Shown here piece after piece: positions 1 through 5,295 of a DNA stretch of 5,295 nucleotides. Source of the DNA: JBCDBY01 sp039182715 (GTDB taxonomy: Bacteria; Planctomycetota; PLA2); assembly GCA_039182715.1 (NCBI GenBank), contig JBCDBY010000306.1, positions 1 to 5,295 of the forward strand, written 5' to 3'. The position numbers were made by a program, and so were the translations under genes. Under the pieces are notes generated by a model that saw only the letters and a list, made by a program, of their open reading frames with translations, ran no database searches and was not told the origin of the DNA. Positions within the stretch are counted from its first letter, which is position 1; the number at the start of each line of letters is the position of its first letter.

Positions 1-12
1 CCCGAGGAAGCC

Positions 13-124
13 GTGGCAGGAGTCACGTGGCAGGAGTCACGTGGCAGGAGTCACGTGGCAGGAGTCACGTGGCAGGAGTCACGTGGCAGGAGTCACGTGG
101 CAGGAGTCACGTGGCGGGAGTCAC
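13..124. repeat. Tandem array: 8 copies of a 14-bp unit
   Basis: Eight head-to-tail copies of GTGGCAGGAGTCAC begin at 13, 27, 41, 55, 69, 83, 97 and 111. The first seven are identical and the eighth has one A-to-G change (GTGGCGGGAGTCAC). Each junction creates the palindrome CACGTG inside the imperfect inverted repeat GTCACGTGGC. The unit is not a multiple of 3, so an array read through on the + strand would give a 14-residue peptide repeat every three units. All three + frames are open through the array, but the reverse strand meets TGA in the unit. I read it as a noncoding minisatellite. The near-identity of the copies suggests recent slippage expansion or gene conversion. The array lies about 230 bp upstream of the promoter, and no function can be assigned. 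Confidence 0.97.
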
Positions 125-352
125 TGCGACGAGGGATGGCCCAGAAGGCATTCCCGAACTCGGCGATCCGGACCGGCCAGAACCCGCGGGGTCATGAATG
201 ATGCAGGCTAGGGCGAACGGCGCACGAGAGGCGGAGGATGGATGGACTCTCGGGGGCTCTGCGGCGCGTTGGTCAGCCCACGCGCCCTCTGTGGGTGCGC
301 AGCATGCAACGAGACGACAGCGCCCGAAATCGTCGAAATCGGCCCGTCCCGC
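125..352. other. Intergenic stretch, no supported gene
   Basis: No reading frame here has a convincing start, ribosome binding site or protein-like composition. The open frames on both strands translate to Arg/Ser/Pro/Ala-rich low-complexity sequence and continue antisense or out of frame into the downstream receptor gene. The frame open from the left edge through the repeat array ends at a TGA at 199-201. It could in principle be the tail of an upstream gene, but nothing supports that. The only structure I see is the short direct repeat at 325-341, listed separately. Confidence 0.6.
325..341. repeat. 8-bp direct repeat upstream of the promoter
   Basis: CGAAATCG occurs at 325-332 and again at 334-341, separated by a single T (period 9). 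It ends 11 bp before the proposed -35 element at 353. A direct repeat in this position could be an activator half-site pair, but 8-bp repeats occur by chance and no known regulator is recognised. Confidence 0.3.
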
Positions 353-380
353 TTGACTTTCATTCTTTCTTGAGAATGAT
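353..380 (+). promoter_or_regulatory. Sigma70-like promoter of the receptor operon
   Basis: TTGACT at 353-358 matches the -35 consensus TTGACA at five of six positions. It is followed after 16 bp by AATGAT at 375-380, which matches TATAAT at four of six positions, including the second A and the final T. The element lies in a conspicuous AT-rich island within very GC-rich DNA. Transcription would begin around 387-388, giving a leader of about 240 nt before the ATG at 626. The -10 is weak and is covered by the Fur-type palindrome, consistent with an iron-repressed promoter. The start point is inferred. Confidence 0.6.
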
Positions 381-385
381 TCTCA
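371..385. promoter_or_regulatory. Fur box, perfect 7-1-7 inverted repeat
   Basis: TGAGAAT-G-ATTCTCA is a perfect inverted repeat of two heptamers around one base. It matches the 7-1-7 Fur consensus TGATAAT-N-ATTATCA at 12 of 14 arm positions. It overlaps the proposed -10 element and sits upstream of a heme-type TonB-dependent receptor, a classic Fur target. Binding of Fe-Fur would block RNA polymerase, so expression should rise when iron is scarce. A weaker half-matching heptamer pair lies just upstream at 354-368 and might extend the operator. Confidence 0.85.
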
Positions 386-433
386 GGATCACCTGGGAGC
401 TGAAACCCCACCGGCAGCGGACGAGATCGGCGC

Positions 434-483
434 GGCCGACGGGACGGCTGGGCGGGGGGGCGAAAGCGGGATCGCCGTCGGCC
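434..483 (+). promoter_or_regulatory. Leader stem-loop 1 enclosing a G-rich loop
   Basis: GGCCGACGG at 434-442 is the exact reverse complement of CCGTCGGCC at 475-483, giving a 9-bp GC-rich stem around a 32-nt loop. The stem and loop region contains four runs of at least three G (441-443, 450-452, 454-456 and 458-460, with short spacers), which also fits the canonical G-quadruplex pattern. The quadruplex would use bases 441-442 of the stem, so the two folds compete. In high-GC DNA either could be accidental. Confidence 0.4.
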
Positions 484-520
484 TCGTTCGCCTGCGATCA
501 ACCCATCGAAAATCTGAGTC

Positions 521-563
521 GGGAGTCGTCCGGCGCCTGTGCAAAGTCGACCGGACGACCCCC
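521..563 (+). promoter_or_regulatory. Leader stem-loop 2
   Basis: GTCGTCCGG at 525-533 pairs perfectly with CCGGACGAC at 551-559. After one A-C mismatch (524/560), GGG at 521-523 pairs with CCC at 561-563, giving 12 pairs around a 17-nt loop. Only three T follow (564-566), too few for a convincing intrinsic terminator, though a weak attenuator cannot be excluded. It ends 62 nt before the start codon. Confidence 0.5.
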
Positions 564-573
564 TTTGCGAACC

Positions 574-601
574 GAGAGGGGATCCCCCCGGATCTCCTCT
601 C
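574..601 (+). promoter_or_regulatory. Leader stem-loop 3 (anti-anti-SD hairpin)
   Basis: GAGAGGGGATCC at 574-585 pairs along its full length with GGATCTCCTCTC at 590-601, closing a CCCC loop. The 12-bp stem has one G-U wobble (580/595). The 3' arm is also an exact complement of the ribosome binding site further downstream. While this hairpin is intact, the ribosome binding site is free. If the 5' arm is captured by something else, the 3' arm can pair with the ribosome binding site instead. Confidence 0.55.
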
Positions 602-619
602 AATTTAGCAGGAGAGGAG
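594..619 (+). promoter_or_regulatory. RBS and its complementary anti-SD (alternative helix)
   Basis: The purine-rich Shine-Dalgarno region GAGAGGAG at 612-619 ends 6 nt before the ATG at 626 and fixes that codon as the receptor start. CTCCTCTC at 594-601 is its perfect 8-bp complement, with a 10-nt A/T-rich loop (602-611). This helix would fully hide the ribosome binding site and excludes stem-loop 3, because both use 594-601. The arrangement has the form of a two-state translational switch. The ribosome binding site itself is certain on spacing; the switching is inferred. Confidence 0.55.
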
Positions 620-625
620 TTCTTC

Positions 626-2839
626 ATGAGGGATGCCCTGGGGCATCGCATTCCGGGCCGGATCGCGTTCATGATCGCGATTCTGTTGCTCGTTCCCCTG
701 GACGCGCACGCGCAGGACGACGGCGGGGCTGGCGGAGAAAAGTCCGCGGCGCCGAAGAGTCCGGACGCATCGAAGAAGGCGGAGGCGGCGGGCGCGTCGA
801 CCAAGGACCCGAACGATCCCGCACGGTTCGGCGAGATCATCGTGACGGCGACCTTGACCGAGCGGTCGCGCGACCTGCAGCCGAACTCCACGCAGCTGAA
901 GGATCGGCAGCAGCTCGACGACGTGCTCGCGTCGGACATTGAAGACGTTCTCCGCTATCTGCCGGGCGTCACCGTGGCGGACGGCACGCGTACGTTGGGC
1001 CAGTCCCCGAACATTCGCGGACTCCAGGGCGAGCGTGTCTTGAACACGATCGACGGCGGACGTCTGACCTTCTCGTCGGCGCATCGCGGCCGTGTCTTCG
1101 TCGAGCCCAATTTCCTGCGCAGCGCCGAAATCATCGCGGGGCCGTCCTCCGCCCTGCAGGGCAGCAACGCGTTGGGTGGTGCGTTCAACATGCGCACGCT
1201 CGATCCGAGCGACATCCTGCGCGGCGACAGCATCTTCGGCATGCAGATCGGCATCGGCCTGCAAACCGTGAATGACGAGTTCAACGTGAGCCCGATCATC
1301 GCCGGCCGTCTTGCCCGCGAGGGCCCGTGGAACAACGTCGAGTACCTGTTCGGCTACACCGGGCGCTTCTCGAACGACATCGCGCTCGGAGGAAATCTCG
1401 GCGATATCCCGTTCAGCGCGCTCGATCGCAACAATGCCATCGCGAAGGTGGTGTGGAGCCCGACGTCGGTCGACCGTCTCGCGTTCCGCTACCTGTTGTT
1501 CGATGCCAAGGGCGACCAGCCGCGCAACGGTTCGGTGATCGACCCGGACGACACGTCCAACCTGCTCGTCGACCGCAAGACCCGGCAACACACCTACGGC
1601 ATCGAGTACGAGCGGCGCGATGCGTCCAATCCGTGGGTCGACCTGCGTGCCAACGTCTATTTCAACGACATGCGCATCGACGAAACGGTCGCCAGCGAAA
1701 CCAGTCCCTCGAACGGACAGGCGGACAAGATCGATTACGACACGTTCGGCGTGAACGTCTACAACACTTCGGATCTCGCCACGTCGAACACGCTGACGCG
1801 CTTCACCTACGGCGTCGAGTACTACCGGGACGAGCAGGAAGCGACGCGCAATGGCGGCACCTTCACGCTGTTCCCCGATGGCCGTTCGAACAACCTCGGT
1901 CTCTACGCCCAGGCCGAAATCATGCTCTGGGACAACCTCGTGACGATCGTCCCCGGCCTGCGCTGGGACTACTTCGACCTCGAGGCGACCGACCAGGACA
2001 GCCGCAACGACAACAACCTCAGCCCGAAGATCGGTGCCCTGGTGACGCTCGACGACGAGATCAACCTCGCCGACGGCGACTACCTGGTCCTCGCGGCGAA
2101 CTACGCGGACGGCTTCCGCGCCCCGACCTTCTCCGAGCTCTTCATCTCGGGTACGCACTTCGCGTTTCCGGTCGGTCCGCCGCCCGCGCCCGTCGGGGTG
2201 GCGACGTTCATCCCCAACCCCGATCTCGATCCCGAAACGAGCCAGTCGGCCGAGGCGAGTCTGCGGTTCAAGAAGGGCGGTTTCCGGTTCCGCGGCGTCT
2301 ACTACCGCACCTGGGCGGAGGACTTCATCGAGCTGCAGCTCGTGCAGCCCGACGCCATGCTCGGTCCGCCGTTCGGTCTGTATCAGAACCGCAACGTGGC
2401 CAACGCGCGCATCTGGGGCTACGAGTTGGAGGTCGAGTACTCGTTCCAGAACGACTTCCGGATCTGGGGAAACTACTCCTATGTGAAGGGAACCAACGAA
2501 ACGGACGACCAACCCTTGGCGACCATCCCACCAGACTTCGCGAACCTCGGGTTCGACTACACCTACCTGCCGGCTGGCGTACGTGCCGGCTTCCGGGTTC
2601 GCATCTTCGATAGCCAGAAGCGCGTGCCGGACGGGGAGTTCCAATCCAGCGGCTACACCCTCTACGACCTGTTCATGGAGTGGCGTCCGTCCGGGGAGGA
2701 GATGCCCGACTGGGCGCGGGGCTTCCGGCTCACCGTCTCGTTCGACAATCTCACCGACAAGGCATACGTGACCTACCAGGGCACGCCTGGGCACGGATTC
2801 AACGTGTCGGCGGCCCTGTACTACACCGCCACGTGGTAG
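626..2839 (+). CDS. TonB-dependent outer-membrane receptor, heme/hemoglobin type
   Basis: This 737-residue protein is a 22-strand outer-membrane gate that imports its ligand using TonB-ExbBD energy. Residues 1-29 are a Sec signal peptide with a hydrophobic core at about 13-25 and likely cleavage after Ala-His-Ala29. An Ala/Lys/Asp-rich linker follows, then the TonB box EIIVTA (70-75). The plug spans about 88-195 and includes NIRGLQGERVLNTIDGGR and the LQGSNALGGAF region. The barrel fills the rest and ends in aromatic Trp737, the usual assembly signal. Heme-receptor hallmarks are FRAP (497-500), NPDL in place of NPNL (531-534), His511 between them in an extracellular loop, and plug His153 in AHRGR, where HemR-type receptors carry a heme-coordinating histidine. 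The loop between FRAP and NPDL has a Pro-rich stretch (515-522). The start is set by the ribosome binding site; a GTG 87 bases upstream would bury the signal peptide. The promoter has a Fur box, and the next gene overlaps the stop. Receptor class is certain. Heme specificity is likely, but a siderophore or a host iron protein remains possible. Confidence 0.95.
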   Translation: MRDALGHRIPGRIAFMIAILLLVPLDAHAQDDGGAGGEKSAAPKSPDASKKAEAAGASTKDPNDPARFGEIIVTATLTERSRDLQPNSTQLKDRQQLDDVLASDIEDVLRYLPGVTVADGTRTLGQSPNIRGLQGERVLNTIDGGRLTFSSAHRGRVFVEPNFLRSAEIIAGPSSALQGSNALGGAFNMRTLDPSDILRGDSIFGMQIGIGLQTVNDEFNVSPIIAGRLAREGPWNNVEYLFGYTGRFSNDIALGGNLGDIPFSALDRNNAIAKVVWSPTSVDRLAFRYLLFDAKGDQPRNGSVIDPDDTSNLLVDRKTRQHTYGIEYERRDASNPWVDLRANVYFNDMRIDETVASETSPSNGQADKIDYDTFGVNVYNTSDLATSNTLTRFTYGVEYYRDEQEATRNGGTFTLFPDGRSNNLGLYAQAEIMLWDNLVTIVPGLRWDYFDLEATDQDSRNDNNLSPKIGALVTLDDEINLADGDYLVLAANYADGFRAPTFSELFISGTHFAFPVGPPPAPVGVATFIPNPDLDPETSQSAEASLRFKKGGFRFRGVYYRTWAEDFIELQLVQPDAMLGPPFGLYQNRNVANARIWGYELEVEYSFQNDFRIWGNYSYVKGTNETDDQPLATIPPDFANLGFDYTYLPAGVRAGFRVRIFDSQKRVPDGEFQSSGYTLYDLFMEWRPSGEEMPDWARGFRLTVSFDNLTDKAYVTYQGTPGHGFNVSAALYYTATW

Positions 2840-5295
2840 CCGTTCGGACGCCGGTTCTCTTCCTCTATGCGAGCGCCGCCGCGATCGGGCTCGCGCTGGA
2901 AGTGCTGTGGCTCAAGCGGCTGGCGCTGTTGTTCGGCGCCAGCCTTCCGGCCGTCGGAACCGGCATCTCGGTGTTCGTGGGTTGCTATGCGGCGGGCGCG
3001 GCCGCCGTCGCGAAGTGGGGGAAACGGGACTGGGACGTACGGACCCGGTTTCTGACACTGCAAGTCCTGACTGGTCTCTGGTGCCTGGCGGTCCCCTTCC
3101 TTTGGGAGGGGGCCGCCCTGGTACACGACGCGTGGGCGGCCGGGCTCGGCGCCGTCGGGCGCACCGCGGTCCGCATTCTGTGTGCCGCGGTGCTACTCGG
3201 GCCGACCGCGGCGGCGCTCGGTGCTCTGTACCCGCTCTTCAGCGGTGCGGGCGCCTCCCGCGTCTACCTCTTCGGCACGGTCGGCTCCGTGCTCGGCGCG
3301 CTCGCGGCCAGCGTGGTGCCGTCCGCCGTCGTTGGGTTCGACGACGCGTTTCGCGGGCTCGGCGCCGGCAGCCTGCTCCTGGCGGCGCTGTCCGTGCGCG
3401 CGCGCGACGTGCCGGCTTTCGTGGCGGAAGCGCGCTCGCACGTGCATCGCGCCTCCGTTGTCGTCGCATTCCTGCTCGGTGTGTCGCTGTTCGCCGTCCA
3501 GGTCGTCTGGTTTCGCCTCGTTTGGCTGATCGTCGATCAGACGACCTACACCGAAGGCGTCGTCGTGGCGGTGGTGATGGTCGGTCTCGCGACGGGCGCG
3601 TTGCTCGCGCGGCGCTGGTCGCCACCCTTCGGATGGACGCTCGTCGCTCTCGGCGGCGCGCAGCTGCTGCCCGGATTTTTGATGGGCGCCCTGCACGACG
3701 GCTGGAACGCGGTCGTGAGCGGCTCGTCGCTGAGCGCATTCCTCGCGCTCGAGGCGCTCCTCGTCTTCGCGATTGTCGGACTGCCCTGCGTCGCGTACGG
3801 CATCGCGATTCCTTCGCTTTGCCGCGGTTTGACCAACTCCGCCGTGGGGCGAATCTGGTGCGGGCACAACATCGGCTGTGTGCTTGGCGGTCTGCTCGCG
3901 AGCTTTCTGCTCGTGCCCACGATCGGCGTTCACGCCACGCTGGTCGCGGCGACCGCCGTGATCCTCGCCGCCCTCTGGCTGCGCCGCGCACGATGGGGCG
4001 CCGGCGTGGTCGGTGCTCTCTGCCTGTTGACGGCGGTGGCCGGCGACGTCACCTTTCGCGGTCGCGCGATGGCCGACGTCGACCTGCTGTTCCACCACGA
4101 GGATGGCGCCGGTGTCACCGAGGTCATCGAGGATCGCGGCAACGGCGCGCGCCAGCTCCTTTCCAGCCGCCGGAGACAGGAGGGCGGCAGCGATCCCGAT
4201 CAGGTCGCGCTCGAGCGGCTGCAGGGCGAGCTCCCGCTGGCGGTGCACGGACGGCACCAGGAGCTTCTCGTCGTCGGGCTCGGCACCGGCATCACGCTCG
4301 GCGCCTCGATGCCCGAGACGGTCGACCGCGCGGTTTGCGTCGAGATTTCGCCCGGCGTCATCGAGGCGTCGCGCTGGTTCGAGCACGAGAATCGCGCCGT
4401 GCTCGAGGATCCGCGCCTCACGCTCGTATGCGACGACGGCCGCAGCTTCGTCCGGCTCACCGATCGGCGTTTCGATCTCGTCGTGCAGGAGCTCTTCTTC
4501 CCGTATCGCACGGGCGTCGGCGCTCTTTACACGCTCGAGCACTTCCGCCGCTGTCGCGCCCTGCTGCGCAAGGGTGGGCGCATGGCGCAGTGGATTTCGC
4601 TGGCGCAGATTGGGCCCGCGGAAATGCGCTCGCTGGTGCGCACGTTCGGCGAGGTCTATCCGAACGTCTCGCTCTGGCTGGCGGGGGGCTACATGATGAT
4701 TCTCGGTGGCGACGAGCCGTACGACGAGAATCCCGGCCCCTACCTGCGCCACTTCGTGGTGCGCGGCGAGGCGGTGCGCGCGTGGGCGCGGAACGGGATT
4801 CTCAACACCGAGGACAACATGCACATCCAGTCGACGGTGCCCAAGTCCTTCGATCTGCTCAACTCGACCGACCTGACGCTGATGAATCTTCGGGAACTGC
4901 TCGCCATGCAGCAGGACGCAACCGAGCTGCGGCCCGACCTCCCAGTGGCGCCGACGCGCGCGGCGCGACTTCTGCACGAGGGCATTCTGCTGCGCGCGGA
5001 GAAGGGGGACGAGGCAGCGCTGCCGCTCTACGAGGCCGCCTACGAACTCGATCCCGACAACCCGCTCGTCAGCCGGTTCCTCGCCGAGCGCCACGCGCGC
5101 AAACGCAACTTCGAGGCGGCCGCCCGGATCGATCCGACGTTGCTGACCGCACGCTTCAATCGGGGCGTGCAGCTCTACCGGAAGGGGCGCTTCTCGGAAG
5201 CGATCGTGCAGTTTCGTGCGGTGACCGACGCGCAGCCGCGAGCGCCGGACGCGCTGTTCAATCTGGCCAACAGCCTCGCGCAGATGGGCCGTTAC
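2833..5295 (+). CDS. Fused membrane/spermidine-synthase-like protein with TPR tail (3' truncated)
   Basis: The frame is open for 821 codons and leaves the window without a stop. The likely start is GTG at 2833, overlapping the receptor stop by 7 bases. No Shine-Dalgarno sequence is visible there, so translational coupling is probable. No in-frame ATG occurs nearby, and homology-like sequence (ALEVLWLKR, residues 21-29) begins soon after. Residues 7-405 hold about 12-13 hydrophobic helices in two related halves, as in fused MFS/spermidine synthases. Residues 425-625 form a SAM-type Rossmann domain: VVGLGTG (480-486), acidic VCVEIS (501-506; Glu504 expected to bind the ribose), CDDGRSF (533-539) and LYTLEHF (565-571). 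The catalytic DxxDP of true spermidine synthases reads ELFFP (553-557), so Glu replaces the first Asp and Phe the second. Aminopropyl transfer is therefore doubtful. A family C-terminal motif follows (TEDN, 659-662). TPR repeats follow at 711-744, 771-804 and from 805, with a shortened one at 745-770. It may be an inner-membrane enzyme or scaffold. Substrate unknown. Confidence 0.9.
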   Translation, partial: MVAVRTPVLFLYASAAAIGLALEVLWLKRLALLFGASLPAVGTGISVFVGCYAAGAAAVAKWGKRDWDVRTRFLTLQVLTGLWCLAVPFLWEGAALVHDAWAAGLGAVGRTAVRILCAAVLLGPTAAALGALYPLFSGAGASRVYLFGTVGSVLGALAASVVPSAVVGFDDAFRGLGAGSLLLAALSVRARDVPAFVAEARSHVHRASVVVAFLLGVSLFAVQVVWFRLVWLIVDQTTYTEGVVVAVVMVGLATGALLARRWSPPFGWTLVALGGAQLLPGFLMGALHDGWNAVVSGSSLSAFLALEALLVFAIVGLPCVAYGIAIPSLCRGLTNSAVGRIWCGHNIGCVLGGLLASFLLVPTIGVHATLVAATAVILAALWLRRARWGAGVVGALCLLTAVAGDVTFRGRAMADVDLLFHHEDGAGVTEVIEDRGNGARQLLSSRRRQEGGSDPDQVALERLQGELPLAVHGRHQELLVVGLGTGITLGASMPETVDRAVCVEISPGVIEASRWFEHENRAVLEDPRLTLVCDDGRSFVRLTDRRFDLVVQELFFPYRTGVGALYTLEHFRRCRALLRKGGRMAQWISLAQIGPAEMRSLVRTFGEVYPNVSLWLAGGYMMILGGDEPYDENPGPYLRHFVVRGEAVRAWARNGILNTEDNMHIQSTVPKSFDLLNSTDLTLMNLRELLAMQQDATELRPDLPVAPTRAARLLHEGILLRAEKGDEAALPLYEAAYELDPDNPLVSRFLAERHARKRNFEAAARIDPTLLTARFNRGVQLYRKGRFSEAIVQFRAVTDAQPRAPDALFNLANSLAQMGRY

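Larger units (their letters stand above)
386..625 (+). promoter_or_regulatory. Long, structured, ATG-free 5' leader
   Basis: This is the predicted transcribed region between the promoter and the receptor start codon. It contains no ATG on the + strand. It holds three inverted repeats able to form strong RNA hairpins (434-483, 521-563 and 574-601), a G-rich run, and a helix alternative that would mask the ribosome binding site. About 240 nt is long for a leader. The length and the ordered hairpins suggest RNA-level control of the receptor operon. It matches no riboswitch family I recognise. Confidence 0.5.

Noticed and set aside
13..124. CRISPR array
   Set aside because: The units are 14 bp and directly adjacent, with no spacers between repeats.
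1..201. Open frame from the left edge through the repeats as the end of an upstream gene
   Set aside because: The repeat is not codon-periodic and leaves all + frames open, so an open frame is expected by construction. The remaining tail shows no protein features.
521..566. Intrinsic terminator for an upstream gene
   Set aside because: Only three T follow the stem, and it lies downstream of the receptor promoter in the sense direction.
539..625. Upstream GTG at 539 as the receptor start
   Set aside because: It would add 29 residues ahead of the signal peptide, lies inside a hairpin loop and lacks a Shine-Dalgarno sequence. The ATG at 626 has one at ideal spacing.
208..942. Long overlapping open frames on both strands across the leader
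   Set aside because: Both have biased, non-protein-like composition, cross the promoter and Fur box, and overlap the receptor N-terminus. High GC explains the lack of stops.
1327..2613. 428-codon + frame starting MEQRR
   Set aside because: It lies wholly inside the receptor gene in another frame and gives an Arg-rich sequence with no domain.
605..2794. 729-codon open frame on the minus strand, antisense to the receptor
   Set aside because: It mirrors the third-position G/C bias of the receptor gene. Its translation is Arg/Val/Glu-rich without domains, and it has no ribosome binding site or promoter.
2829..2836. CCACGTGG palindrome at the gene junction, sharing CACGTG with the repeat array
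   Set aside because: It falls in codons for the receptor C-terminus, and a 6-bp core match is expected by chance in GC-rich DNA.
3193..5094. 633-codon open frame on the minus strand, antisense to the second gene
   Set aside because: The product is a low-complexity Arg/Ala/Glu/His-rich chain without recognisable motifs. The + strand frame over the same bases has clear membrane, Rossmann and TPR features.

Overview
The window comes from a high-GC, Gram-negative (diderm) bacterium. The evidence is an outer-membrane TonB-dependent receptor with a Sec signal peptide, strong G/C preference at third codon positions, and a GTG start. A Myxococcota, Desulfobacterota-like or Acidobacteriota host would fit, because fused membrane/spermidine-synthase/TPR proteins are common there. 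The sequence alone does not settle the lineage.

Bases 1-625 contain no convincing gene. They open with eight head-to-tail copies of a 14-bp unit (13-124), followed by an unremarkable stretch. At 353-385 an AT-rich island carries a sigma70-like promoter overlapped by a perfect 7-1-7 Fur-type palindrome. About 240 nt of ATG-free leader then runs to the first gene. The leader can form three strong stem-loops. The last one competes with an alternative helix that would exactly mask the Shine-Dalgarno sequence, so this looks like a candidate RNA switch.

Bases 626-2839 encode a complete 737-residue TonB-dependent receptor. Its FRAP and NPDL motifs, with a histidine between them and another histidine in the plug, point to the heme/hemoglobin receptor family.

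From 2833 to the right edge, overlapping the receptor stop by 7 bases, runs a second large gene that is cut off by the window (821 codons visible). It encodes a fused protein: about 12-13 transmembrane segments in two homologous halves, a cytosolic spermidine-synthase-like Rossmann domain, and TPR repeats. The Rossmann domain keeps the nucleotide-binding motifs but lacks the catalytic aspartate of true aminopropyltransferases.

The two genes read as one translationally coupled, probably iron-repressed operon. The working hypothesis is that heme or another iron ligand is imported by the receptor, and that the membrane protein either modifies a small molecule at the inner membrane or has an undescribed role in iron acquisition. 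The pairing, the leader RNA and the altered active site are the parts most worth following up.
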